Part shown: positions 1 through 8,471 of the stretch, piece by piece
Position numbering within the stretch: position 1 is the stretch's first letter
How the letters are laid out: every line of letters begins with the position of its first letter
NCBI RefSeq assembly: GCF_900142085.1
Contig: NZ_FQZQ01000002.1
Location: forward strand, 1-64,000
Origin: Shimia gijangensis
GTDB taxonomy: Bacteria > Pseudomonadota > Alphaproteobacteria > Rhodobacterales > Rhodobacteraceae
Direction of reading: 5' to 3'
Length of the DNA stretch: 64,000 bases
The notes under the pieces: generated by a model
What the model was told of the DNA's origin: nothing
The model's database searches: none
What the model saw: the letters and a program-made list of their open reading frames with translations, nothing else
Translations under genes and position numbers: made by a program

Positions 1-80
1 CCGCTGCTCTTGCTGAGTGGCGCGGTCTCTGCACGGCATAAAGGGCAGTAACTTTGTCCTAGTGGAGACGAGTTCGAATT

Positions 81-93
81 TGTCTGACAGCAC
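81..93. repeat. 13-bp direct repeat, copy 1 (left of integrase)
   Basis: The 13-mer TGTCTGACAGCAC occurs here and again at 1441-1453, so the two identical copies bracket the integrase gene. An exact 13-bp match within 1.4 kb is unlikely by chance (roughly one to two percent). Candidate roles are integrase arm or core sites, or att half-sites. The flanks on either side do not match, so the identity is limited to 13 bp. Confidence 0.45.
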
Positions 94-149
94 GTCCAGA
101 TTTTCTCTTTTCCAAATTCGTTTGGTTGGGTCATCATCGGTTTTCTTCA

Positions 150-1298
150 TTACTCACCTCCCGTCACATGATCGGCCCACCTCTGCATCAAGTCGCGGCG
201 CTGATCGAGATAGTCGGTGCGGCGATAAGCTTGTTCAACTTTTCCGCCAACGGAATGCGCCAAAGCAATTTCTGCAACCTCGCGCGGCGTGTCCGTCGCT
301 TCTGCACACCATGTCCGGAAGCTTGAACGGAATCCGTGCGGTCGTTCCTCCATTCCCCGACGTTTCATGATGCTGGACATGGCTGCGTCAGAGATTACAG
401 CACGCCGGCTCCAGAAGAAGAAGCCGCTTCTCCGCCACATCTGGGCTATCTCAAGCAACTCCAGGGCCTGACGGGGCAGGGGGATCCGGTGTTCCTTCCC
501 AGCTTTCATGCGATCCGGTGGAATTACCCAGACATCATCCTGGATCTCGCTTTCGTGGCAGTACCGTATCTCACTTGTTCGTGCCGCGGTCAGGATTAAG
601 AGCCGCAAGGCAAGGTTGCCAACCGTTGGCTCAGATAGCGATGCGTAGAAGGCAGGCACGTCCCTCCAGTGCACTGCGGGAATGTTTCGCGTGACGTGCC
701 TTTGCGTGCCCAGAAGCGCTTTGGCTTTTTCGGTCACTTGAATATCCACATCAAGATCCATCGCGGCTGCGTAACGCATCACGATGTTCAGGCGGTTCAT
801 CGCCTTTCGAGCTGTGCTAACTTTATCATGCCAGATAGGGGCAAGCGAATTTTTGATATCCTGCTGGTCGATCATCTCGATTGGCACTCTACCAAGCTTG
901 GGCAGTATGTGCATGTTTAACGGGGACATCCAACGTCCCGCTTTACCATCCCCCTTCAACTCGGCCTGCCGAGCTCTGAAAGCTTGATCTGTAATACTTG
1001 CAAGGGTGTGGTCATCACGTTCGAGCTCACGCCGAATGCGAGCACGTTCCTTAATCGGATCTTTGTTGGCTCGGACCACGGATCGCCAGCGATCAGCCTC
1101 TTCCCGCGCCTCGGCAAGACTTACATCCTGCAACCCCCCCAGACCCATCTCACGACGGCGCCCATGCACTGTGACCCGAAGGAACCACTGGCCTCCTCCA
1201 TCCGGACGTATTTGCAGCCAGAGGCCGCCGCCATCATTGTACTTACCCGGCGCAAGATGCCGGATCTGTAGCATTGTGAGTTTGTTTCTGGCCCGCAT
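150..1298 (-). CDS. Tyrosine recombinase, P4-type integrase
   Basis: Site-specific recombinase of mobile genomic elements, acting on att DNA. Residues about 8-95 match the N-terminal arm-type DNA-binding domain (KYNDGGGLWLQI). The C-terminal catalytic domain, numbered from the longer GTG start at 1319, shows Arg247 (AARTSEIR), His328/Arg331 (HGFR), His355 (ALAH) and nucleophile Tyr365 (QAYRRTD), so all key residues are present. The ATG at 1298 is preferred; a GTG at 1319 would add seven residues. Length of about 382 aa is normal. No other phage or plasmid gene lies to its right, so any cargo would lie left of the window or has been lost. Confidence 0.9.
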   Translation of the reverse strand: MRARNKLTMLQIRHLAPGKYNDGGGLWLQIRPDGGGQWFLRVTVHGRRREMGLGGLQDVSLAEAREEADRWRSVVRANKDPIKERARIRRELERDDHTLASITDQAFRARQAELKGDGKAGRWMSPLNMHILPKLGRVPIEMIDQQDIKNSLAPIWHDKVSTARKAMNRLNIVMRYAAAMDLDVDIQVTEKAKALLGTQRHVTRNIPAVHWRDVPAFYASLSEPTVGNLALRLLILTAARTSEIRYCHESEIQDDVWVIPPDRMKAGKEHRIPLPRQALELLEIAQMWRRSGFFFWSRRAVISDAAMSSIMKRRGMEERPHGFRSSFRTWCAEATDTPREVAEIALAHSVGGKVEQAYRRTDYLDQRRDLMQRWADHVTGGE

Positions 1299-1436
1299 TT
1301 CACCCACCCAATTATCCACCTTCAGAGCGTAGATTGTATCAGTCTAAAAGGGAAGATATGGGAGGAGAAAATCTTATAGGCATCTGTTATAAAACGATAC
1401 TTCATACTATATCGGATTACATCAGATTAGAGCGCC

Positions 1437-1453
1437 GTGCTGTCTGACAGCAC
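1437..1453. repeat. 17-bp perfect palindrome upstream of integrase (repeat copy 2)
   Basis: GTGCTGTC-T-GACAGCAC is a perfect inverted repeat with 8-bp arms. Its right 13 bp (1441-1453) are the second copy of the repeat at 81-93. It sits about 140 bp upstream of the integrase start and directly before the USP remnant. It could be an integrase or regulator operator, or a recombination core; the sequence does not decide between these. Confidence 0.5.
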
Positions 1454-1680
1454 CCAACACTCTGGTCACAAAAGCTTTGGGCGCTGAGCATAACAGTCGG
1501 GTACGCCATGCGGTTGCCACGGGACGGATTTATGAGGAAATTCTGCACCTTGCAGAGAAGTCGAACGCATCCCTGATCGTTGTTGGGGCGCACAAGGCCG
1601 ATCTGAAAGACTATCTTCTGGGCCCGAATGCCGCGCGTGTTGTGAGGCATGCGAATTGCTCGGTATATGTCGTTAGGTAA
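1441..1680 (+). pseudogene. Universal stress protein (UspA), C-terminal remnant
   Basis: The frame ending at 1680 encodes only the last part of a UspA domain: GRIYEEILHLAEKSNASLIVVGAHK, then LLGPNAARVVRHANCSVYVVR. This corresponds to the final beta strands and the nucleotide-binding G-rich loop of the family. Full USP domains are about 140-150 aa, and the N-terminal half is absent. The frame stays open leftwards with no ATG and no USP-like sequence. The break falls at the palindrome and repeat next to the integrase gene, which suggests the 5' end was lost when the element inserted or rearranged. Probably non-functional. Confidence 0.6.
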
Positions 1681-1971
1681 TGCACCAACCGCTAAGGGGG
1701 CTTAAGAGGACGTGAGTGAGGCCGTTTGAAACCAGCTAGGTGACAGGTACGGCCTGCTGTGATCCAGGCAGGTGGTATCGGGCAATGAGAATACACTCAT
1801 GTTGAAGACCTAAGGCCCCAGGGGCGATTTGAGTGGTCTCAGGAAGATCCGAATTTCCTGTTGTCACGCGCCGTTTTGAGAACTCAAACACTTGCTGGCA
1901 AGTGGGGGAACTGACGCCCGTGCGGTTTCCAACCGTGCGGGGTAGGTCAACGGGTTTGCAACTCATTGATC

Positions 1972-2820
1972 CTAGCCAACTGTGTTAAGCAATGTGCCGA
2001 TACCTGACACCGTCATGCTGACTGTATCGCCTGTTTTTAGGTAACGCTTGGGTGTCCGGCTGCCTCCGGTTCCATCAGGCGAGCCGGTTGCAATGACGTC
2101 TCCCGGACGGAGAGCAAACAAAGAAGACACATAAGCAATTTGTTCACCCACTGAAAATATCATCTCATTTCCTAAGGCAGACTGTACCTGAGTGCCGTTT
2201 AGGGAAACGCTCAAATGCATCTCTTCCGGTGGAGGAAGGTCATCGACCGTTGTAATCCAAGGGCCCCATGCGCCTGAATCGGCAAAATTTTTGCCTGCAT
2301 AAATCGAGTGCCTTTGCCAATCTCGAACGGACCCGTCGTTGAAGACCGAGTACCCCAGAACATAGTCCATCGCAGTTCCTACGGAGACATTGCGGGCAGA
2401 TTTGCCGATCACTACGGCGATTTCACCTTCGTAGTCAAAGCTGTTTGCCGGGTCCCCTGCGGGGATTTCAAGTGCCGCATTATGTGCCTGCAAAGTGTCC
2501 CGTTCTTTTCCAAACAAAATAATGTTTTCAGGATTGGGAGGGGCGACACCGTCAACCGGATAGGGTTTGGGGTAGTTCATGCCGACACAGATAATCTTGC
2601 GCGGGTTCGGGATTGGGGGCAGAAACTCTATGCTGTCGCAATTGATGCGGTTTGTATGGTCTTTCGCATCTTGAGCAAGCCTTTCCAGCGCGCCTGCGTC
2701 CAACGCGTCTCGCAGCGTTGGAAAATCTGCAAGAAACTCAGCACTGACGGGCGAAACTTGTTCCTCGTCGAAGACGCCATAGAAAGCTCTGCCATCATAG
2801 ATAAACGAGCCGATATTCAT
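1972..2820 (-). CDS. Fumarylacetoacetate hydrolase (FAH) family protein
   Basis: Metal-dependent hydrolase, decarboxylase or isomerase acting on 2-oxo or beta-dicarbonyl acids. The start MNIGSFIYDG at 2820 lies one base after the stop of the upstream gene (TGA-c-ATG), giving 282 aa. An N-terminal FAH cap domain is followed by the catalytic domain with metal ligands in DYEGEIAVVIGK and in NDGSVRDWQ, then the family signature RPGDVIATGSPDGTG. It is the last gene of a three-gene operon with the MttB homologue and the PanE-like reductase, so it probably cleaves or hydrates a product of that route. The exact substrate is unknown. A second FAH paralogue in this window belongs to the hpa operon. Confidence 0.85.
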   Translation of the reverse strand: MNIGSFIYDGRAFYGVFDEEQVSPVSAEFLADFPTLRDALDAGALERLAQDAKDHTNRINCDSIEFLPPIPNPRKIICVGMNYPKPYPVDGVAPPNPENIILFGKERDTLQAHNAALEIPAGDPANSFDYEGEIAVVIGKSARNVSVGTAMDYVLGYSVFNDGSVRDWQRHSIYAGKNFADSGAWGPWITTVDDLPPPEEMHLSVSLNGTQVQSALGNEMIFSVGEQIAYVSSLFALRPGDVIATGSPDGTGGSRTPKRYLKTGDTVSMTVSGIGTLLNTVG

Positions 2821-2821
2821 G

Positions 2822-3751
2822 TCAGGATGCTCCAAAGGCTGCTTCGCGCTGGCGCAAAATTGCGGCAAGCGTGTCGTTAATCGGCGTGGGAATTCCCAAT
2901 TCGCGTCCCATCACGGGAACGATTCCATTGATAGCGTCCAGTTCTGAGGCTCTGCCAGCCATGTGGTCCAGCAACATGGACGGGCGCGCATTAGGCATGC
3001 CACCGCCGAATTGCGAGACATAGGCGATGGGGTCGTCAAAGGATAATGGCACATCCTTGGCCCGAGCGATCTCGTAGGCTTCTGACATAGCTCCCAATGC
3101 GATTTGCCAATGGTCGGGGGTGGACATCAATTCGCCAACGGTCTGGTTAAAGGTTGTACAAGGCGCACTGAAAGTCACATTGCACAGGAACTTTTCCCAG
3201 ATCAGTTGTGTGATGTTTTCAAAAGCCTTGGCGTTAAAGCCTGCGCCCTGCCAGACGGCTTCGACTTGACGTAATCTGTCTGTCAGGCCGCCATTGATTT
3301 CGCCGATACGGATCAGTTTCATGGCATTGTGATGCGCGTGTCCCGGGCCTTTCATCGAGGCGCCAAAACCATCGGCAACCCCAAGCAACACATTTTCAGC
3401 CGGTATGTGTTGGGCGATGCGCTCGCCGGCGCCTAGTCCGTTTTGGATCGTCAAAACAAGCGCATCGGGGCCGATCACTTTGGCCGCCTCTTGTGCGGCA
3501 GGGCCGACACCCGACGCCTTGGTTGCAATCAGGCACAGATCACAAGGCCCAACGTCTGCGATTTGTCCTGTGGCGCGCAAGGTTTCAACGGTTCGGTCAC
3601 CGCTGGCCCCCTCGACCCTTAGACCATTGGCATTTATTGCGTCCACATGGTTTGCCCATGTGTCGACGGCCCAGACCTCGTGGCCTGCATCTGCCAGCAA
3701 CGCCGCATAAATCGACCCCATGGCCCCAACGCCCATTACAGCGATCTTCAT
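2822..3751 (-). CDS. Ketopantoate reductase-like (PanE/ApbA) NAD(P)H dehydrogenase
   Basis: PanE/ApbA-fold reductase of 309 aa. The Rossmann motif GVGAMGSIYA is at residues 7-16. The C-terminal domain carries the family Lys-Asn pattern in WEKFLCNVTFSAPC. True PanE makes pantoate, but the operon position between an MttB methyltransferase and a FAH protein points to a catabolic 2-oxo/2-hydroxy acid substrate instead. Its ATG overlaps the MttB stop by 4 bp (ATGA, 3748-3751), so translation is coupled. Substrate not determinable from sequence. Confidence 0.82.
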   Translation of the reverse strand: MKIAVMGVGAMGSIYAALLADAGHEVWAVDTWANHVDAINANGLRVEGASGDRTVETLRATGQIADVGPCDLCLIATKASGVGPAAQEAAKVIGPDALVLTIQNGLGAGERIAQHIPAENVLLGVADGFGASMKGPGHAHHNAMKLIRIGEINGGLTDRLRQVEAVWQGAGFNAKAFENITQLIWEKFLCNVTFSAPCTTFNQTVGELMSTPDHWQIALGAMSEAYEIARAKDVPLSFDDPIAYVSQFGGGMPNARPSMLLDHMAGRASELDAINGIVPVMGRELGIPTPINDTLAAILRQREAAFGAS

Positions 3752-5301
3752 GAGTTCTGCGTCCTTGTGGCTGTGAGGCGTATGTCAAATCGCGCCCGCA
3801 ATTCTTGTTCTGTTTCTGCCGATATGTGGCACGGGAAATGCGTGGCCAGAATACGACGCGCCGCTTCTTTTGCAGTGGTGTTGATTGTCGGGGCACCGCT
3901 CGCGATCCACGCCTCAGGCGCCTGACGATCGGCGTGTTCCGGGTAAACAAAGTCCGATTTCATACGGGCATAGGTGTCTGTATGTCCCAAAAAGTGGCCT
4001 TCGCCTTGCACCGCCTCGGCAATGGCATTCGTTGAGAGGGTCGTGGCATTGACTTCGACTGGGCTAGCTGATCGGAGAATGGCTCCAAGCATATCATTAT
4101 CGACGACATAGGCCTCCATGGACGTAGCAAGAAGCCCGGCCTGAGTGCCCGCAGCCTGAGTGATCAGATTTGCGCCTGCCTGCACGGCCATGGTGATGGC
4201 CATGGACTTTTCAAACCCAGATTGCGCGTCGGCAAGCTTGCTGTCCGTCGCCCCCGCGATTGTTGAGTTTGGCAAATTATAAAACCGAGCCATTTGGGTC
4301 GCGGCCGCAGTCAGGATTGCTTGTTCTCCGCTGCCGCCTGCCATGCCGCCTGTGCGCAGATCTGTCACCATTGGGCGCGCTCCGTAGATCGCCCTGACAT
4401 CAGGATCGCGCGCCCAGGCAAAAACCATGCCAGCCAGAGTTTCCGCATTGGTTTGCGCCAGACACCCCGCGATAGTTACCGGGCTCGAGGCGCCCATTTG
4501 CCCAAAAGTGTTAACCATCACTGGCAGGCCAAATGTAATGGCTTCTGTCATGACGTCACATGCATCGGGGTCAAATCGTAAAGGGGGTACAACGTGATTG
4601 ATGTTCACGGACAGAAACGGACGGTCTCGAAACGCTCCTTCCGATCCTGCGATTGCGTAACATATTTGTGCGATGTCGTGGACGTGGGACGCATGGCTAA
4701 TGCTGACGATGACATGTTTGGAAGTCCCGGCGAGAGAAGCAAAAGCTGTGTTCAGATCCAGTGATCTGGAGTCCGGCATATCGCTTGCGATCATGGATCG
4801 CGAGAAAAACTGAACATGCTCCAAAGTATCGACCAGTCGAGCCGCATCATAAAGATCGTTCAGTGTCGCAGCGCGGTAGCTTCCGCTTTCAAGATCAACG
4901 ACCTGAGGCGACGCCCCCCCGGACCCCGTGTGCACTTTGGCTCCAGACAATTCAATATCCCGGCCTGGTGCGCGTCCACAGAGCGTGATCTTCCGTGTTA
5001 TCTGTTGTAATGCCGTTGTCACCAAAGGGCGTGGAAAAGTTAAGCGACCATCACTCGTGTGCTTTCCTCCGTGACGACAAACGATTTCGATCACGCCTTG
5101 GGGCGCATCGCTAAGACCTATATTTTCGAGGATATCCAGCGACGCTTCGTGAATTTGCGCGACATCGCTATCTGTCAACGGCTTGAAGCGCCCCGCTTCA
5201 GGAGCCGTGCGGGAGGCGGGCAGTTTGTGTGCCGCAACGCTTTTCTTTCTACGCCCTCCAGATTGGCGGGGCCGATGAGAAGAGGCTGACTCAGTGTTCA
5301 T
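3748..5301 (-). CDS. MttB-family (trimethylamine methyltransferase-like) protein, non-pyrrolysine
   Basis: COG5598 / MttB superfamily TIM barrel that in characterised members (MttB, MtgB) moves a methyl group from a tertiary or quaternary amine to a corrinoid protein. The reading frame is about 517 aa from the ATG at 5301 with no internal amber codon, so this is a pyrrolysine-free homologue whose substrate cannot be read from MttB itself. The N-terminus (RRKKSVAAHK) is basic and low in complexity. It is first in an operon with PanE-like and FAH genes. A start at 5331 would add 10 residues. No corrinoid protein is adjacent. Substrate unknown, probably a quaternary or N-methylated amine. Confidence 0.85.
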   Translation of the reverse strand: MNTESASSHRPRQSGGRRKKSVAAHKLPASRTAPEAGRFKPLTDSDVAQIHEASLDILENIGLSDAPQGVIEIVCRHGGKHTSDGRLTFPRPLVTTALQQITRKITLCGRAPGRDIELSGAKVHTGSGGASPQVVDLESGSYRAATLNDLYDAARLVDTLEHVQFFSRSMIASDMPDSRSLDLNTAFASLAGTSKHVIVSISHASHVHDIAQICYAIAGSEGAFRDRPFLSVNINHVVPPLRFDPDACDVMTEAITFGLPVMVNTFGQMGASSPVTIAGCLAQTNAETLAGMVFAWARDPDVRAIYGARPMVTDLRTGGMAGGSGEQAILTAAATQMARFYNLPNSTIAGATDSKLADAQSGFEKSMAITMAVQAGANLITQAAGTQAGLLATSMEAYVVDNDMLGAILRSASPVEVNATTLSTNAIAEAVQGEGHFLGHTDTYARMKSDFVYPEHADRQAPEAWIASGAPTINTTAKEAARRILATHFPCHISAETEQELRARFDIRLTATRTQNS

Positions 5302-5407
5302 AGGCGCAATCCAAAGCTGATGACTCGACATTCAACGTTGCGTTCTGGCTCGACAAGCAGTTTGTGAGATTTTGTATTAAGAAAAATGTTGCTATAGGGT
5401 TTCTCAT

Positions 5408-5417
5408 TGTCGCGACA
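5408..5417. promoter_or_regulatory. Palindrome upstream of the MttB operon
   Basis: TGTCGCGACA is a perfect 10-bp palindrome lying about 107 bp upstream of the MttB start at 5301 and immediately in front of the decayed LysR reading frame. A divergent LysR gene with an intergenic operator is the usual arrangement, so this could be the relic operator. The motif is short and the inference weak. Confidence 0.25.
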
Positions 5418-5641
5418 TGTTCCCAAAAAATGTTCAACTGACCACTTTGCGGACTTTTGAGGTTGAAACAAGACGACTAATCTCAAAAGAGGCTACAGAA
5501 GAACTGAGCGTCAGCGTAAGCGTATTGATGCGCACTGGCCAATTGGGGTCTTTTCGAAGCCAAAGAATGAGCCATGCGCAGTTCTCAAAGAATGCACGGT
5601 CTACTCCGAAGGGTCATTGTTCATGCGGCCATTTTCGATGA
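5417..5641 (+). pseudogene. Decayed LysR-family regulator, N-terminal HTH remnant
   Basis: The frame reads VQLTTLRTFEVETRRL, EATEELSVSVSV, then QLGSF, which aligns with the LysR HTH pattern (LRTFEAAARHLSFTEAAEELNVT...QLESF) seen in the two intact LysR proteins of this window. Similarity stops after about 55 residues and the frame ends at 74 aa, against about 300 for the family. A neighbouring frame briefly continues with LysR-like residues (WGLFEAKE), suggesting frameshift decay. It diverges from the MttB operon, as its regulator would. The rest of 5302-5733 holds nothing else recognisable. Confidence 0.45.
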
Positions 5642-5733
5642 CTTCTTTAGCAACAATCGGCAGGAAAAGTGGGAAGCAGCCTGTGTTCTGGCAGAGAGGG
5701 GTGTGTCTCTGCCAGGGCATTGCTTTCGGTCGA

Positions 5734-6342
5734 TTACTTTTTGATCCCAGCCGGGTTTTCGATATCCCGGCCTAGGGCCGCCAGGTCCGAATACCGATCT
5801 CCGATGCGATGGTGCGGACGCCCGCCTGTTGCGGCCCCAAGTGCAACGACCAGCTCATTTTCAGCAGGGGCATCATAGATCGAGAACTGCGTTGTCAGAT
5901 AATGCGAGCGTCGGCCTGTGTCGTGCTTGTCCATCAACGGAATTTGCACTTGGGAGTTGGCAGGCCCACGCGTGTTGGTGAAGCCAAGATAGCTTTTGGC
6001 ACCGACGGCTTCGCGGTAAAAATTACCAAACTGCAGCGTGTGTATCAGCGCCGAGGCATGTTCCAATTCGCAGTTTGCACCTGCGATACATGCTTTTCCG
6101 TAAGCTTCGATCGCGTCGCCAGACCCGGCCAACGCAATCAGCCGATCCGTCAACATCTTGCCAAGCGGAGGCGCCATGCGTTGAATTTCGGGTTGCAGGT
6201 CTTCGACATAACCGCGCCCGGCCCAAGGGTTGGCGACAACCGCCGCTACACCAATCACCCGCAAAACCGGGTCCGCAGCGCGTTCACCATCGCGGTATAT
6301 GTCTTCGTCAAAAGTTACGACTTTTCGTAGTTCAGGCAGCAT
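5734..6342 (-). CDS. Amino acid synthesis family protein (AA_synth, DUF1185)
   Basis: A 202-aa protein matching the AA_synth/DUF1185 family along its length, with typical segments KVVTFDEDIYRDG at the N-terminus, VIGVAAVVANPWAGRG, and ALGAATGGRPHHRIGDR near the C-terminus. Despite the name, the biochemical role of the family is not established. It is the distal gene of a four-gene operon after RidA, an alpha/beta hydrolase and the CoA-transferase/flavin-reductase fusion. Its place beside flavin-monooxygenase genes suggests a part in breakdown of a nitrogen-containing ring or amide, which is an inference. Confidence 0.75.
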   Translation of the reverse strand: MLPELRKVVTFDEDIYRDGERAADPVLRVIGVAAVVANPWAGRGYVEDLQPEIQRMAPPLGKMLTDRLIALAGSGDAIEAYGKACIAGANCELEHASALIHTLQFGNFYREAVGAKSYLGFTNTRGPANSQVQIPLMDKHDTGRRSHYLTTQFSIYDAPAENELVVALGAATGGRPHHRIGDRYSDLAALGRDIENPAGIKK

Positions 6343-6359
6343 TACGCGTTCCTATTTGT

Positions 6360-8471
6360 TTAGTGTTTCGATTGGTGCATTCCGGCAACCTTGTGGACAA
6401 GTCCCGAGGCCTCGTCGCCTTGATAAATGCCAAAGCTGCCGTGTTTGTACTCGTCCCGGTAGCGGCTCAGCATGCTGCGTTCCGCCGTACTGGGGATGTT
6501 TTCCAAGGGAAGTTCGGAAAGTTCAAAATATGCCATGTTTTCAGGGGCATTTCCTGAAACTGTACCATGGTAATAGATCCCGTGGTGGCCGGTCTCGCTT
6601 TCGCTGTAGATCGCATAAAGATAGTCCAGCTGAGCAGTCAGACCTTTGGTTTTCAGCATGTCTGTTAAGCGATCCAGACTGCTGTTGCCTTCTACCGTAT
6701 GTGGCACGCAAAAGTCGCCGTCAGGAAGTTTCTGCAATAGGATTTTCTGGTCGCGTTCCATGACGGCCCCGATTGAAACTTTGCCCCCGGCGCCAGCGGC
6801 ATTGACCAGCGGTTCCTCCAGGCCAATCGAGAAGTACGACCCCCCGAAATATCCCAAGGGCTGGCTGTCGCTTTTGGCGTGTTCTTTCACGAGGCCGATC
6901 AGGATCAGGTGATCCCCTGCATCCACTAGTTTGTGACGTTCGCATACAAAACTGCCCAGAGACCCGTCGAGTACCGGCATCTCGGCATATCCAGGATGCC
7001 AGTCAGCCTGTTCGAACTTGTCCGGCGCACGTGAGGCAAAAAGTCCTGACACTGCTTTTTGGTCTTCGCTCAGGATGTTCACCGCGAAATGATCCGCTTC
7101 GGCAAAGGTGTCGCAGCTAAAGGCGGATTTTGCGATGCAGACCAACAAAAGGGGCGGGTCCAAAGAGACAGAGCTGAACGAATTGGCCGTGAACCCGCGT
7201 GGCGTGCCGTCTTTTTGGCGTGTGGTTACCACCGTAACGCCGGTGGCAAACGTCCCAAAAGCACCGCGCAGAGATCGCTTTTCCTCGTCGCTCATTGGGG
7301 GCGTTTCCGCGGCGTTGAGAAATGTCTCCGTGTGCTCGCCCAATCGGGGGGGAGACGCAAATGCCGTGGGCGGATGCCCACCAAACCTAAGAGGGTTTGC
7401 CGCCACGGTCCAAGGGGAGCGAGATGGATCCGGGTGGGGCACATGCGTGAGCATCTTACGAGCCGCAACATGTGGGTCACGAAAGATATCTTCGATGGTG
7501 TTCAGCGGGCCAAAAGGAACGTTCCCGCCTAGTATTTCAGTCAGATCAGCCTTGCTGCGCTGGGCCGTCCAGTCCCCAACCATTCCATTGACTTCTGTCG
7601 CATTTCCCGAGCGCGCCGCGCGGGTGGCATAGCGCGGGTCTGTGCCTAATTCTGGTTTGCCCATCGCTGTTGCCAGAACTTGCCAAAATGAGTCATCCAC
7701 AATACCAAGCGCGACCGAGCCGTCATTGGTTGGGAACAATCCAAACGGGGCCAGCAATGGGTGACCGTTGCCCTCAGGTTTCGGAATTTCACCCGTCATA
7801 TCATGCAGGTAAACTGCACGTTCGCACAACGAGATCATCGCGTCATACATGGCAACGTCAAGGAATTGGCCCTTTCCTGTGGCCTCCGCTTCGCGAAGCG
7901 CTGTCATCACTCCAAAGGACATCATCATCCCGGCAAACACGTCGCCAATTCCGGGGCCAACTTTGGTGGGGGTGTCTGCATCTGGGCCGGTCACAGCCAT
8001 CAATCCACCCATCGCCTGCGCCACCACATCGTAGGACGGCCATTTGCCATAAGGGCTGTCGCCGGTGCGTGGATCACCAAACCCTCGAATGGCGGCGTAG
8101 ACTAAAGCCGGATTGGTTTCGGCCAAAGATTCGTAGGATAATCCCAAGCGGTCCATCACGCCGGGGCGAAAGTTCTCGACGATCACGTCTGCAGAGGCTG
8201 CAAGTTTGCGAAATGCCTCTTTGCCGGCTTCGCTTTTGAGGTCCAGCTGAACGCTTTTCTTGTTGCGATTTAGGCTGACAAAATATCCGGCCCAGTCGTG
8301 TTCCGGATCATCATCGCGAAAGGGGCCGTTGTTGCGACTGGTGTCGCCGCGCTTGTCTTCGATCTTGATGACCTCGGCGCCGTGATCGGCCAGCATCATC
8401 GTGCAGTAAGGGCCAGATAGCATGCGGCTGAGATCCAGCACGCGCAGCCCTTTCAGAATCTGAGTGCTCAT
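6360..8471 (-). CDS. Fusion: class III CoA-transferase (CaiB/BaiF) + flavin reductase + Nudix-like domain
   Basis: A single 703-aa frame with three parts. Residues 1-390 are a CaiB/BaiF CoA-transferase with LRVLDLSRMLSGPYCTMMLADHGAEVIK cut here to its key N-terminal pattern LDLSRMLSGP, VIVENFRPG and the expected catalytic Asp177 (GIGDVFAG). From about Met393 (codon 7293-7295) comes a flavin-reductase-like FMN domain (FGTFATGVTVVTT, GFTANSFSSVSLDPPL). From about residue 565 there is a Nudix-like C-terminal domain. The usual last 15 or so CoA-transferase residues are missing and replaced by the junction NAAETPPMSDEE. The start overlaps the upstream hydrolase stop by 4 bp. The reductase part probably feeds reduced flavin to the luciferase-like monooxygenase encoded across the divergent promoter. 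Confidence 0.85.
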   Translation of the reverse strand: MSTQILKGLRVLDLSRMLSGPYCTMMLADHGAEVIKIEDKRGDTSRNNGPFRDDDPEHDWAGYFVSLNRNKKSVQLDLKSEAGKEAFRKLAASADVIVENFRPGVMDRLGLSYESLAETNPALVYAAIRGFGDPRTGDSPYGKWPSYDVVAQAMGGLMAVTGPDADTPTKVGPGIGDVFAGMMMSFGVMTALREAEATGKGQFLDVAMYDAMISLCERAVYLHDMTGEIPKPEGNGHPLLAPFGLFPTNDGSVALGIVDDSFWQVLATAMGKPELGTDPRYATRAARSGNATEVNGMVGDWTAQRSKADLTEILGGNVPFGPLNTIEDIFRDPHVAARKMLTHVPHPDPSRSPWTVAANPLRFGGHPPTAFASPPRLGEHTETFLNAAETPPMSDEEKRSLRGAFGTFATGVTVVTTRQKDGTPRGFTANSFSSVSLDPPLLLVCIAKSAFSCDTFAEADHFAVNILSEDQKAVSGLFASRAPDKFEQADWHPGYAEMPVLDGSLGSFVCERHKLVDAGDHLILIGLVKEHAKSDSQPLGYFGGSYFSIGLEEPLVNAAGAGGKVSIGAVMERDQKILLQKLPDGDFCVPHTVEGNSSLDRLTDMLKTKGLTAQLDYLYAIYSESETGHHGIYYHGTVSGNAPENMAYFELSELPLENIPSTAERSMLSRYRDEYKHGSFGIYQGDEASGLVHKVAGMHQSKH

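Noticed and set aside
1-93. tRNA-like stretch with GTTCGAAT before the 13-bp repeat, as expected at an integrase target
   Set aside because: The T-arm and acceptor stem do not pair properly, no CCA follows, and no full cloverleaf could be folded.
150-1680. Prophage
   Set aside because: Only the integrase is present; no capsid, terminase, tail or lysis genes lie in the window.
1736-1966. Minus-strand frame of 76 aa between the UspA remnant and the FAH gene
   Set aside because: No family resemblance, no convincing ribosome-binding site; treated as non-coding.
2308-2880. 190-aa plus-strand frame opposite the FAH gene
   Set aside because: Shadow of a well-supported FAH gene; no recognisable motifs.
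3748-5301. Pyrrolysine-containing MttB
   Set aside because: All three MttB-family frames are full length without an internal amber codon, so pyrrolysine is not needed.
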